A stretch of DNA of 54,412 bases from Nostoc sp. NMS7 (GCF_017115085.1 NZ_JABXKJ010000216.1:1-54412); one strand, 5' to 3'. Shown: positions 43,632 through 52,365, counted from the first letter of the stretch. Program-made: numbers and translations. Notes: generated by a model from the sequence alone, not told the origin.

Positions 43632-44534
43632 TTAAAAAGGTCTTTCGCCAAGTGCGATCGCTAACTCAACTAACACTCCACCCCGCACAAGTTGCACGTT
43701 GACAGTTTTACCAATGCGATCGCTACTATTGAGCAACGCCAACACATCACCTGTATCGCCCACAGTTACCCCATCGAACGTTACCAAAACATCGCCAAGC
43801 AGCACACCTGCATTCTCAGCTGGCCCTGAAGCCTCAACATTAACCACAATTAACCCAGTTGTAGAAGTTAAATTGAGAGCAGTTTTCAGGTTCTTTGGTA
43901 AGCGTACAGGTTGCATTCCCACACCCAAGTAGCCCTTGGAAATGCGTCCTTTTGCTACTAATTGGTCAACCACGCGATCGACTGTCGCAGTGGGAATAGT
44001 CAGAGCAATACCACGCCGCCCCGATGTATTCATACCTACCACAAAACCAGCCGCATCTACGAGCGGTCCGCCTGCAAAACCAGAGTAAAGGGTGATGTCT
44101 GGGCGAATGAATTGGTCAATATTCCCGCCACTCATACTCTGCCAAGCACCGCTAACCACGCTGACTGCACCCATCGCCGCCCTTAAGTCACCTTCGCTAC
44201 CTCTTGCCAGTCCTATTACCAGATGACCGACTTTGAGCGTTTTGGCATCGCCAATTTTTGCCACAGGTATTTCTACATTTTCTAGTTTAAAAACAGCGAT
44301 ATCGGTGCTAGAGTCATGACCAATGAGTGTTACAGGTGCAGTGCTACCATTTGATAGAGTGATAGTGATGTCGTCATAGCGTTGGAGGGACTCGTCAGAA
44401 GTAACAATGATGCCATTACGCCAGTGAATGCCACTTAGAGAAACACGAGTACCCCCATTCACAGCAACTACAGCACTCCCAGCTTGTTCTACGGTGTCAG
44501 CTAAACTGTTGGACAAAGCCAGTAATGAAGACAT
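43632..44534 (-). CDS. HtrA-like pseudo-protease with PDZ domain
   Basis: A 300-residue relative of the protease at 42393 with the same trypsin fold and a PDZ domain (about 195-295, YLGVGMQPVRLP, GPAENAGVLLGDVLVTFDGV). Two of three catalytic residues are lost: His is replaced by Glu48 (VTSDESL in place of TNAHV), and Ser by Ala154 (GFAGGP in place of GNSGGP); Asp78 in STDIAVFKL stays. It cannot hydrolyse peptides by the normal mechanism, so a binding or regulatory role with the active paralogue is likely. The start is ATG 44534, with TTG 44549 in the same frame. It appears to be the first gene of the unit. Confidence 0.9.
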   Translation of the reverse strand: MSSLLALSNSLADTVEQAGSAVVAVNGGTRVSLSGIHWRNGIIVTSDESLQRYDDITITLSNGSTAPVTLIGHDSSTDIAVFKLENVEIPVAKIGDAKTLKVGHLVIGLARGSEGDLRAAMGAVSVVSGAWQSMSGGNIDQFIRPDITLYSGFAGGPLVDAAGFVVGMNTSGRRGIALTIPTATVDRVVDQLVAKGRISKGYLGVGMQPVRLPKNLKTALNLTSTTGLIVVNVEASGPAENAGVLLGDVLVTFDGVTVGDTGDVLALLNSSDRIGKTVNVQLVRGGVLVELAIALGERPF

Positions 44535-44752
44535 AAGATTTTTGTGCAAACGTTCTTAGATATTCATATCGTGCCGTTTTATCAACACAGATGACATCGG
44601 AAGAATGGGGAGAATTCATCCTAGAAAAATGGCTAGGATTTATATAAGTTTTTGGCGTTGCTAAATCAAGATATGAATAATTTTGTGCAATACGTTTGGG
44701 TTAAGGCTTCTCATTAGCAACATCTTTATAAATCTTTTGCTTCGTTCCCATC

Positions 44753-44911
44753 CCGCCTGGGAATAAATTCCGAGGCTAATAGCTAAAGTCCTCTCAAGAG
44801 GACTAAACATAACATTTCAAGCGATGTAAATGGCTATCCTTGGCAAAAGGGAAAATTTCAGTCTACTTGAGTGGACTTGAGCTATTAGCCTAGAACTTCA
44901 GTTCTGGGCGG
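44753..44911. mobile_element. Foldable nested inverted-repeat element, about 159 bp
   Basis: GGCTAATAGCTAAAGTCC (44774-44791) pairs with GGACTTGAGCTATTAGCC (44873-44890), 17 of 18 positions. An outer, weaker pair, CCGCC / GGGCGG, closes the ends, and an inner hairpin AGTCCTCT-CA-AGAGGACT lies inside. No open frame. It resembles short palindromic elements derived from IS200/IS605-type transposons, but the family was not proven. It lies between the protease unit and hemD; the rest of 44535-44996 holds no gene. Confidence 0.55.
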
Positions 44912-44996
44912 TATATTGGTTAGCACGACACTTTGACTGTTACAAAAATGTAGATAACACTGAGCGTATTGCATTCTAAGCTGGAATAGCAATCAA

Positions 44997-45887
44997 ATGG
45001 CAGATAAACAAATGCACACCCAATCAAGAGAAATCAACCTGCTCACTCCATCTAACAAATTACCTCTATATGGCAAGAGAATTTTAGTCACAGCACCGAG
45101 ACATTATGCTTATAGGTTATCTAAACAAATCATCAAACAAGGTGGTTTACCTATTCTCATGCCTACTATCGAAACCTGCTATTTATCAAACTACACTAAG
45201 TTAGATACTGCTTTGGAACGCATAGGCGAATTTGATTGGATTATCTTCACCAGTAGAAACGGCATCACTGCATTTTTTCACCGCATGAATGATTTAGATA
45301 TTCCTGTATCTGTGCTAAAAAAATGTCACTTATCTGCATTGGGGAAAGATGCAGAAAGCTTATTATCTTTTAGTGGCAAAGTAGATTTAATTCCTAGAGA
45401 ATCTAGCCCAGGCGGAATTGTCGCTGAATTAGCAAAACTACCAGAAATTTACCAGAAAAAAGTGCTGATACCGGCTCCAGAAGTTGTGGGTTTGCCTGAG
45501 CCTGATGTTGTACCCAATTTGATTACGGATTTGCAGAAATTAGGCATAGAAGTAACTCGCGTACCCACTTATATTACACAGGGTTTAGACAAAAATATTT
45601 ACAGTATTGAATTAAACCTGATGCGTCAAGGAATAATCGATGTAATTGCCTTTAGTAGCACGGCGGAAGTAGAAAGCTTTTTGACAATGGTCAACTCGCA
45701 AAGCGATTATGAAGGTTGTATCATTGGATGTTTTGGCCCTTATACAACTGCTAATGCCCAACAGTTGGGTATGAATGTCTCCATCGTGTCTAGGGATTAT
45801 AGTTCATTTCAGGGATTTGCTGAAGCGATCGCAGAATTTTTTACTCTCAGTTCTAATTCAGACTCAGCGCTTGGTGATGTAGGGTAA
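44997..45887 (+). CDS. hemD: Uroporphyrinogen-III synthase family protein
   Basis: The 296-residue protein has the HemD two-domain pattern: GKRILVTAPRHYAYRLSKQI, FDWIIFTSRNGITAFF near residue 90, and DVIAFSSTAEVESFL in the second domain, with GPYTTANAQQLGM near the end. HemD closes hydroxymethylbilane to uroporphyrinogen III in heme, chlorophyll and bilin synthesis. The sequence matches the family pattern only loosely, and cyanobacteria often have two HemD-like genes, so an alternative role for this copy is possible. The N-terminal 20 residues are a variable extension. The gene is followed 81 bases later by a ferredoxin gene. Confidence 0.75.
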   Translation: MADKQMHTQSREINLLTPSNKLPLYGKRILVTAPRHYAYRLSKQIIKQGGLPILMPTIETCYLSNYTKLDTALERIGEFDWIIFTSRNGITAFFHRMNDLDIPVSVLKKCHLSALGKDAESLLSFSGKVDLIPRESSPGGIVAELAKLPEIYQKKVLIPAPEVVGLPEPDVVPNLITDLQKLGIEVTRVPTYITQGLDKNIYSIELNLMRQGIIDVIAFSSTAEVESFLTMVNSQSDYEGCIIGCFGPYTTANAQQLGMNVSIVSRDYSSFQGFAEAIAEFFTLSSNSDSALGDVG

Positions 45888-45968
45888 TCAACCACATTTC
45901 ACTCTAGACTAGCTGCACATAAACCCGTAGTATCGGAAATAGAGTTTATCTTAACTAGGGACTGTTAC

Positions 45969-46268
45969 ATGGCAACTTACAAGGTGACATTACGTACTCC
46001 AGATGGAGAAAAAACAATTGAAGTCCCTGATGATGAGTACATCCTAGAGATTGCTAACGAGGAATTTCATCTAGACTTGCCCTATTCCTGTAATGCTGGT
46101 TCTTGCTCTAGCTGCACCGGGAAAGTAATTTCAGGTACAGTTAACCAAGATGATCAGAATTTCTTAGACGACGATCAAATTGACGCGGGATTTGTCCTCA
46201 CCTGCGTTGCCTATGCGACTTCTGACTGTGTAATCCAAACCCATCAAGAAGATGCGCTTAACGCTTAA
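45969..46268 (+). CDS. Plant-type [2Fe-2S] ferredoxin
   Basis: A 99-residue ferredoxin. Cys41, Cys46, Cys49 and Cys79 bind the cluster (CNAGSCSSC and LTC), in the exact spacing of photosynthetic PetF. The acidic helix DDEYILEIANEE and DDDQID match PetF, while the cluster loop and SDCVIQ differ from the main PetF and recall heterocyst FdxH-like variants. It carries electrons from photosystem I to reductases, for example the Rieske oxygenase or bilin reductases; the partner is unknown. ATG 45969 follows ACTGTTAC with no strong ribosome site. An intrinsic terminator is 170 bases downstream. Confidence 0.93.
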   Translation: MATYKVTLRTPDGEKTIEVPDDEYILEIANEEFHLDLPYSCNAGSCSSCTGKVISGTVNQDDQNFLDDDQIDAGFVLTCVAYATSDCVIQTHQEDALNA

Positions 46269-46438
46269 CTAATAAATGTGGATTTAATCAAGAGCAAGTT
46301 TTATCGGATGCGTTAGAACATTCGTTCTAGCGTACCTAAAATCTGAAATGGTGCGTTATCTTACGCGATAACATACTCTACAAGATTTAAAATTTTGCAC
46401 TTTCCTAATAAATCTGTATAGGCTGAGTAATTCACACT

Positions 46439-46474
46439 AAAAAGCGCTCTCCAAAAAGGGAGCGCTTTTTATTT
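46439..46474 (+). terminator. Intrinsic terminator after the ferredoxin gene
   Basis: AAAAAGCGCTC, loop region, GAGCGCTTTTTATTT. A stem of 11 pairs with a T-run on the + strand and an A-run on the other side, so it can work in both directions. The 170 bases between the ferredoxin stop and this hairpin hold a second weak hairpin and no gene. Confidence 0.85.
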
Positions 46475-46486
46475 ACAAACACTAAG

Positions 46487-46557
46487 AGGCTTAGATCCCC
46501 GACTTCTTGAATAAGTCTGGGATCTTTTTGTTAGTAACTCATTTAGGATTGCTATAT
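46487..46557 (+). repeat. Dispersed hairpin element (GATCCCCGACTTC), copy 1
   Basis: GATCCCCGACTT, a loop, then AAGTCTGGGATCTTTTTG is followed by GTAACTC and GGATTGCTATA. A closely similar copy is at 51325-51395. One stem position is mismatched here. The hairpin with its T-run would work as a terminator. It is not associated with a gene of its own; 46558-46680 is empty. Confidence 0.8.
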
Positions 46558-46680
46558 GCGTAGCATATCTTACAAATGTTTAGTATCTTCAGACAACGAA
46601 TGATCATAATTAAACCCGTTGTATTTTTTTAATTTCACAGAGATAATAAGAGATTACTAAGAACAGTACTGATCATAGAT

Positions 46681-47001
46681 ATGTCAACAAGTTGGATTTA
46701 CCTTATCGCAGCAATCGTCTTTGAAGTTTCAGGTACAACTTGCATGAAGTTATCGCAAGGATTTACTAAAATAGTTCCTTCGGTATTAATATTTGTCTTC
46801 TATGGACTTTGTTTTAGTTTTTTGACCCTTGCTCTCAAGAAACTTGAAGTGAGCGTGGCTTATTCTGTCTGGGCTGGATTGGGAACTATCCTAATTGCAT
46901 TTATTGGTATTATCTGGTTTCGGGAATCTGCCTCATTCATTAAACTTTTGTCGATCGCCTTAATAATCATCGGGGTAATTGGCATAAATGCAAGTCAATA
47001 A
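46681..47001 (+). CDS. Small multidrug resistance (SMR/EmrE) family efflux protein
   Basis: A 106-residue four-helix protein. Glu15 in the first helix (IVFEVSGTTCMKLSQGF) is the essential proton and drug site of EmrE. SVAYSVWAGLGTILIAFIGI matches the conserved segment of the third helix, with the Trp residues kept. SMR proteins work as dimers exchanging protons for cationic drugs, guanidinium or osmolytes. The single gene suggests a homodimer. Its stop is seven bases from the stop of the convergent FecCD gene. Confidence 0.92.
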   Translation: MSTSWIYLIAAIVFEVSGTTCMKLSQGFTKIVPSVLIFVFYGLCFSFLTLALKKLEVSVAYSVWAGLGTILIAFIGIIWFRESASFIKLLSIALIIIGVIGINASQ

Positions 47002-47008
47002 TTGAAGC

Positions 47009-48046
47009 TCAAAATTTATTAAACCCAGCAGAACGACGATAAAGCAACCAAATAAACAACGGTGAACCCAGCAAGGCAGTGACCGAACCTACTGGTAGTT
47101 CTACTGCCCCTAATCTAGAGAGTAAATCTGCAAAAGTCAGTAACCATGCACCTGCAAGGGCGGAAAGTGGTAAAACAAAGCGATGATCTGTACCAACGAT
47201 GAGGCGGACACCGTGAGGGACAACAAGACCAACAAATCCAATCAAACCACTGATGCTGACTGCACCTGCGGCTAATAGAGTGGCGACACCACCAATTAAC
47301 AGACGCGATCGCACCAACGAAACCCCCAAACCCACAGCCAAATCATCTCCCAAAGCCAGCACATTTACCGATCGCGCCAGCAAGCATCCCCCGATCAATG
47401 CCACAATAATGTAGGGTCCAGCCGTAGCAATTTCTTGCCAACCCCGTCCATTGAGACTACCAACCAGCCAACTCAGCGCAATTTGAATTTGACCGTCTTC
47501 AGCTAAAAGCAGTAATGTACTTTGGATAGCACCAAATAAAGAACTCACCGCCACTCCGCCTAAAATCAACCGCTCAACAGAAATTCCCGATCCCGAACGA
47601 CCGATCAAAATCACGATCGCTGAAGTCAAAATTGCCCCCATCCACGCTGCTAAAGGAATTGCGATCGGGAATATTTGCCACACGATCATCACAATCACTA
47701 TTAATCCTGCACCTGCTGAAATGCCCAAAATAAATGGATCAGCAAGACTATTACGTAACATTCCTTGCAGCAGTGCCCCTGACATTCCCAAGGCTGCGCC
47801 GACAATCAGAGCAGCTATAATGCGCGGGAGACGCAAATCCCAGAGAATTGTCTGTTTAACCGGATCGCCTTGGCGGAGTATAGCTTGCCAAAATTCCGAC
47901 ATATTTAAGGGTACTGCTCCTTGAGAAAGCGATAGCGCTAGCGTTACCACCAGTGCTGTACTAAGGAGTAAAACAGCCCAAAATACGCGGTGTTCACTAA
48001 AAATTGTCTGAAATAGTCTAGTCAAATTCCGGTCTAGTATTTTCAT
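47009..48046 (-). CDS. FecCD/BtuC-type iron-chelate ABC permease
   Basis: The 345-residue membrane protein has the family pattern: LRLPRIIAALIVGAALGMSG, GMLRNSLADPFILGISAGAG, LALGDDLAVGLGVSL and GLVVPHGVRLIVG. About nine to ten helices. It forms the channel for ferric siderophores, heme or cobalamin. No binding protein or ATPase gene is adjacent in the window, so it may work with genes elsewhere, or the neighbours were lost. A Fur box was not identified in the upstream stretch. Confidence 0.92.
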   Translation of the reverse strand: MKILDRNLTRLFQTIFSEHRVFWAVLLLSTALVVTLALSLSQGAVPLNMSEFWQAILRQGDPVKQTILWDLRLPRIIAALIVGAALGMSGALLQGMLRNSLADPFILGISAGAGLIVIVMIVWQIFPIAIPLAAWMGAILTSAIVILIGRSGSGISVERLILGGVAVSSLFGAIQSTLLLLAEDGQIQIALSWLVGSLNGRGWQEIATAGPYIIVALIGGCLLARSVNVLALGDDLAVGLGVSLVRSRLLIGGVATLLAAGAVSISGLIGFVGLVVPHGVRLIVGTDHRFVLPLSALAGAWLLTFADLLSRLGAVELPVGSVTALLGSPLFIWLLYRRSAGFNKF

Positions 48047-48348
48047 TCACTATAATTCCTCCCAAACAAAGCTGCATTTAAAGAGAGCTTATCTTTAATG
48101 AGGAAGTGGTGATAATACGGTTTGGATAAAACTTGATCCCCGCCTCTCGGACTGTGGGGGAGAGGAATGGAAGCGGGATTTCTAGTATACTTTGTGACTT
48201 TCACAAATATCCTCTAACGATCGCAGTTCTGTTGACGAATTAAGAATTACTTTAATCTTCCGAATTACATCTACCGTAATGTAGATTCACTCTTCATAAC
48301 TAGCCTTTACAGTAACTAGTAAGAGAACATTTAGGAGATTACTAATTC
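48047..48348. other. Divergent intergenic region, no gene
   Basis: It separates FecCD and the DUF2993 gene. CGCCTCTCGGACTGTGGGGG and AGAGGAATGG near 48142-48171 form an imperfect hairpin of the dispersed type. AGGAGATTACT precedes the DUF2993 gene. Promoters of both genes should be here; none was read with confidence. Confidence 0.5.
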
Positions 48349-49107
48349 ATGCCTGATGAGCATCGTTTGGAGGAGAAATTTCTATCCCAAGAAGCTGAAA
48401 AAAGAATATCCGAAAAGCTAGATGAAGTCGAACAAATAGAAATAGATGTAAAAACCGATCTATTGAAAATAGCTCAGGGACAGGCGGATGGAGTTTCAGT
48501 TACAGGCCAAGGATTAGTCATCCAAGAAGGCATTCGCGTACAGGAAATAAAACTGCAAACAGAAAGTATTGCTATCAATCCCTTCAGCGCTCTTTTTGGT
48601 CAAATAGAATTTAATCAGCCAGTAAATGCCATAGCTCGCATTATACTTACAGAAATAGATATTAACTGCGCCTTGGCATCAGATTTTGTTCGTAGCCAGA
48701 TGCCAAACTTTGATTTGGATGTAGATGGCGAAATTGTGAGTTTTGAGCCGGAAGAAATTCAGGTATTTTTACCTGGTGATGGCAAAATAGAATGTCGGGG
48801 AAAGGTGCTGTTAAAAGAAATGGGAAATACTCGCCCTTTCGCTTACACTGCGCTACTTCGTCCACGTACTCATTCACAACCCGCAATGCTGGAAAGTTTT
48901 CACTGCACCGAGGGAGACGGTATTTCCATAGAATTGGTTACAGCATTAATGCAGAAAGCCAAAGAACTGATGAATATCCCATATTTTCAATGGGAAGATA
49001 TAGCTTTTTCGATTAAAAATATGCAGGTAGAAATCGGTAGTTTAATACTTATGATAGAAACTCAACTGAAGCAAATACCCTCATCCTTAAGTAAACTATC
49101 TCTTTAG
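48349..49107 (+). CDS. DUF2993/LmeA-family protein
   Basis: The 252-residue protein matches DUF2993: ISEKLDEVEQIEIDVKTDLL, GQADGVSVTGQGLVIQEGIR and the beta-rich middle region (AINPFSALFGQIEFNQPVNA). The related actinobacterial LmeA binds phospholipids; cyanobacterial members are numerous and of unknown function. No signal peptide or helix. A good AGGAG precedes the ATG. It is followed 105 bases later by crtO on the same strand, so a shared transcript is possible. Confidence 0.88.
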   Translation: MPDEHRLEEKFLSQEAEKRISEKLDEVEQIEIDVKTDLLKIAQGQADGVSVTGQGLVIQEGIRVQEIKLQTESIAINPFSALFGQIEFNQPVNAIARIILTEIDINCALASDFVRSQMPNFDLDVDGEIVSFEPEEIQVFLPGDGKIECRGKVLLKEMGNTRPFAYTALLRPRTHSQPAMLESFHCTEGDGISIELVTALMQKAKELMNIPYFQWEDIAFSIKNMQVEIGSLILMIETQLKQIPSSLSKLSL

Positions 49108-49212
49108 TAGTATTCACCCTAGTTAAAGATAATTTTTGCAACTAGGGAGTGATGTAAATTTATTAAAAGTTTTATAAGCTTTTGAAAGCTACTTAATTTA
49201 AAAATAAGAACT

Positions 49213-50907
49213 ATGCAAGAGTATGATATTGTGCTGATCGGTGCTGGACACAATGGGCTAGTTTGTGCAGCTTATTTGCTGAAAGCTGGTTATAGCGTTC
49301 TGTTACTAGAAAAGCGTTCTGTTCCAGGTGGTGCAGCAACAACTGAAGAATGTTTACCCGAAGAAGCTCCGGGATTTAAATTTAACTTGTGTGCTATTGA
49401 CCATGAATTTATTCACTTAGGGCCAGTTGTTGAAGAATTAGAACTAGAAAAATACGGCTTGCATTATCTGGAGTGCGATCCAGTTGTTTTCTGTCCTCAT
49501 CCTGATGGCAAGTATTTCTTAGGACATAAGTCGGTGGAAAAGACTTGTGCAGAAATCGCCCGTTATAGTGAACGTGATGCCAAAAAATACGCGGAATTTG
49601 TAGACTTTTGGCAGAGGGCATTAGGTGCAATGATTCCAATGTTTAATGCACCGCCAAAGTCAGTTATAGACATTCTTGGTAACTACGACATCACCAAACT
49701 GAAAGATTTATTTTCGGTTATTGGTTCGCCAAACAAAACGCTGGACTTCATTCGCACTATGTTAACCAGCGCCGAGGATTTACTTAACGAATGGTTTGAT
49801 GAGGAATTTTTGAAAGCCCCACTAGCCAGACTATCAGCAGAACTTGGTGCGCCACCATCACAAAAAACCCTTGCAATTGGGGCAATTATGATGGCAATGC
49901 GTCATAATCCTGGGATGGCCAGACCTCGCGGCGGAACTGGCGCACTTGTGCAAGCGTTGGTGAATTTAGTCACAAGTAAAGGTGGCGTTATTCTCACAGA
50001 CCAGGATGTTGAAAAAGTTTTAATTGATGATGGGAAAGCTGTGGGTGTACGGGTTGCTGGTGGTAAAGAATATCGCGCTAAACACGGGGTTATTTCTAAT
50101 ATTGATGCCAAGCGGTTATTTTTGCAAATGACTGATAAAAGCGATGTTGATGGAGCTGATCCTGACTTATGGGAAAGATTAGACCGCCGCATTGTTAACA
50201 ACAACGAAACCATCCTCAAGATAGATTTGGCTTTAGACGAACCCCTACGCTTTCCACACCACGAGCACAAAGATGAATATCTTGTCGGTTCTATCTTGAT
50301 TGCAGATTCTGTGGCTCATGTAGAACAGGCTCATAGTAAATGTACCTTGGGAGAAATTCCTGATACTGACCCATCAATGTATTTGGTGATGCCTAGCTAT
50401 TTAGACCCCACATTAGCACCCCCAGGTAAGCACACTGTATGGATTGAGTTTTTTGCCCCTTATCAAATTGCCGGCGCAGAAGGCACTGGTTTAAAAGGTA
50501 CTGGTTGGACAGATGAATTAAAAAACAAAGTTGCAGATCGGGTGATTGATAAGTTTGCAGACTATGCACCGAATGTCAAGAATGCAACTATCGCCCGTCG
50601 TGTAGAAAGTCCAGCTGAACTAGGAGAAAGATTAGGTGCGTACAAAGGGAATTATTACCATGTTGACATGACCCTAGATCAGATGATATTTTTCCGTCCC
50701 TTGCCAGAAATAGCCAACTACAAAACGCCAATTGATAATCTATTTTTGACTGGTGCAGGGACTCATCCAGGTGGTTCGATTTCGGGAATGCCGGGGCGCA
50801 ATTGTGCCCGCGCATTTTTGCAAGCAAAACATCCTATTAGCCAAACTTTAAAAGATGCACGCGATTCGATTAAGTCAACTGTCGAGTCAGTATTTGGGAT
50901 GAGTTAA
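49213..50907 (+). CDS. crtO: Beta-carotene ketolase CrtO-type FAD oxidoreductase
   Basis: A 564-residue protein of the phytoene-desaturase-like family. FAD binding: IVLIGAGHNGLVCAAYLLKA at the N-terminus and LEKRSVPGGAATTEE; RPRGGTGALVQALVNLVTSK in the middle; and LFLTGAGTHPGGSISGMPGR near the C-terminus. Length and motifs fit CrtO of Nostoc and Synechocystis, which adds 4-keto groups to beta-carotene to make echinenone and canthaxanthin. A related all-trans-retinol saturase-like role cannot be wholly ruled out by eye. No other carotenoid gene is adjacent. Confidence 0.8.
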   Translation: MQEYDIVLIGAGHNGLVCAAYLLKAGYSVLLLEKRSVPGGAATTEECLPEEAPGFKFNLCAIDHEFIHLGPVVEELELEKYGLHYLECDPVVFCPHPDGKYFLGHKSVEKTCAEIARYSERDAKKYAEFVDFWQRALGAMIPMFNAPPKSVIDILGNYDITKLKDLFSVIGSPNKTLDFIRTMLTSAEDLLNEWFDEEFLKAPLARLSAELGAPPSQKTLAIGAIMMAMRHNPGMARPRGGTGALVQALVNLVTSKGGVILTDQDVEKVLIDDGKAVGVRVAGGKEYRAKHGVISNIDAKRLFLQMTDKSDVDGADPDLWERLDRRIVNNNETILKIDLALDEPLRFPHHEHKDEYLVGSILIADSVAHVEQAHSKCTLGEIPDTDPSMYLVMPSYLDPTLAPPGKHTVWIEFFAPYQIAGAEGTGLKGTGWTDELKNKVADRVIDKFADYAPNVKNATIARRVESPAELGERLGAYKGNYYHVDMTLDQMIFFRPLPEIANYKTPIDNLFLTGAGTHPGGSISGMPGRNCARAFLQAKHPISQTLKDARDSIKSTVESVFGMS

Positions 50908-51046
50908 GCGTTACACAGAAAGAGTATATTATCAGCAAGGCATAGATTTAATAGACTTTTTGCAAAAGTCAATAACAGATGTATGCCTTCACGCGATATT
51001 TACCACAATTACTAGCTGAGGATGATGCTATTCACTACGCCTATAC

Positions 51047-51232
51047 CTACTCTGGGTAGGGATTGAACGGTGCTACTAGTGTAAAAGTGGCATCGTTTAA
51101 AAACAAAGTATTAGTGCTGTACGGGTGAATATATAGCTCACCGTTTCTGTGGCGTATATAGTAACCAGAGTAACCAGGAAAATTATATGGTCTAAAAGGA
51201 ACATTTGTTAAACTTGCTAAACCTGGTCTCAA
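51047..51232 (-). pseudogene. AbfB (arabinofuranosidase B) domain fragment
   Basis: The 61-codon frame reads RPGLASLTNVPFRPYNFPGY, then YYIRHRNGELYI and NDATFTLVAPF. The pattern V-x-F-R-x-x-N-F-P-G-x-Y-x-R-H-R and DATF-x-x-V is that of the AbfB sugar-binding beta-trefoil subdomain. One or two more repeats and any catalytic part are missing. The start is a TTG without a ribosome site, adjoining a dispersed repeat (51235-51286). Most likely the last piece of a secreted protein. The rest of 50908-51621 has no gene. Confidence 0.5.
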
Positions 51233-51234
51233 AC

Positions 51235-51286
51235 GTCTCTACAAGGGTTCTAGATAACGCATATTTAATTTGTGGAGATGTCTAGT
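51235..51286 (+). repeat. Dispersed repeat, similar to the sequence before dps
   Basis: CTACAAGGGTTCTAGATAAC then GCATATTTAATTT and GAGATGTCTA. The stretch 4080-4133 reads CTACAAAGGGTTTCAGGTAA then TGCATATTTAATTTT and AGATGTCTA, an obvious relative. It adjoins the cut end of the AbfB fragment here, and lies in the dps leader there. Confidence 0.6.
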
Positions 51287-51324
51287 ATATATAACAATCC
51301 TATTTGATTCCCTGTCCACCGGAA

Positions 51325-51395
51325 GGCTCAGATCCCCGACTTCTTCAAGAAGTCGGGGATCTTTTTGTTCGTAACTCCTGCATGGATTGCTATAG
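51325..51395 (+). repeat. Dispersed hairpin element (GATCCCCGACTTC), copy 2
   Basis: GATCCCCGACTTC, loop TTCAA, GAAGTCGGGGATC, then TTTTTG, GTAACTC and GGATTGCTATA. Nearly the same as 46487-46557, but the stem is perfect. With its T-run it is a likely terminator module that moves as a unit. The following 51396-51621 has no gene; the TPR gene's promoter should be there. Confidence 0.85.
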
Positions 51396-51621
51396 CAACA
51401 CAAATTATTGTTTTTTTACTGGAATAGTTTCTAAGTAATTGCTTTATGTGTATTTAATATGATAATGTAACATACACTTGATTTAAAGAAGCTTTTATGC
51501 ATCGTCAAGAAAGCTCTTTCTCAAAAAATAAGTAAATTAAGGGGTTAAAACTAGTGTATTTTGATAATACTCAAAAAATGAACACCTTTTAACATCATCT
51601 GATAAATTTTGTAGGTACAGC

Positions 51622-52365
51622 ATGGTTTTTCAGCGCTGGTTCGTTGCATCTGGCTTAATAGCTTTCTTGGCATTTGGCTGTAGTGGTGGGGAAAACTCAT
51701 CGATAGCAAACACTAGACAAGTTGTGCAAGAAACTAATGTAACCCAACTTTTGATCGAAGCGAAGGCTACGCAAAAAGCAGAAGATTTCTTTCATCAAGG
51801 CAATCATTTATTAGATGGACAACGTTACGAAGATGCGATAAAAGCTTATGATCAAGCGATCGCCATCAAAGTTGAGAATCCGGAAGCTTGGATTAACCGT
51901 GGTATAGCCTTAACATCGTTGCAACGCTACAAAGACGCGATCGCATCTTACGACAAAGCGATCGCCATCCAGCCCGACAAATATGAAGCGTGGTATAATC
52001 GTGGCATCGCCTTGACATCGTTGCAACGCTACAAAGACGCGATCGCATCTTACGAGAAAGCGATCGCCATCAAACCCGACAAATATGAAGCCTTAATTAA
52101 CCAAGGCATTGCTCTGACAAAGCTGCACCGCTACCAAGATGGGATCGGATCTTATAATCGAGCGATCGCTATCAAGCAAGATTTGCACCAAGTATATTAC
52201 AACAAAGCTTGCTCTTATGCTTTACAAAGCAATGTCGAATTAGCAATTGAGAACCTAGACAAAGCAATCCAGCTTGTTCCTGATAAATATAAGAAATTAG
52301 CAAAAACTGACCCAGACTTTAACAAAGTGCGTAGTGACAAGCGCTTTCAGGAATTAGTGCAATAG
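51622..52365 (+). CDS. TPR-repeat lipoprotein
   Basis: The 247-residue protein starts with a lipoprotein-like signal (WFVASGLIAFLAFGCSGG, Cys20), then five or so TPR units (AEDFFHQGNHLLDGQRYEDA, AWINRGIALTSLQRYKDAIA and so on) of 34 residues. Two central units are almost identical as DNA, 102 bases apart (about 51899 and 52001), each with HIP1 octamers, showing a recent unit duplication. It is likely anchored in a membrane and acts as a scaffold. The first signal residues are typical, but the lipobox (AFGC) is weak at the -3 position. Confidence 0.88.
   Translation: MVFQRWFVASGLIAFLAFGCSGGENSSIANTRQVVQETNVTQLLIEAKATQKAEDFFHQGNHLLDGQRYEDAIKAYDQAIAIKVENPEAWINRGIALTSLQRYKDAIASYDKAIAIQPDKYEAWYNRGIALTSLQRYKDAIASYEKAIAIKPDKYEALINQGIALTKLHRYQDGIGSYNRAIAIKQDLHQVYYNKACSYALQSNVELAIENLDKAIQLVPDKYKKLAKTDPDFNKVRSDKRFQELVQ

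Noticed and set aside
43231..43635. Open frames on both strands over the 21-bp repeats
   Set aside because: Same reason: repeat period is a multiple of three.
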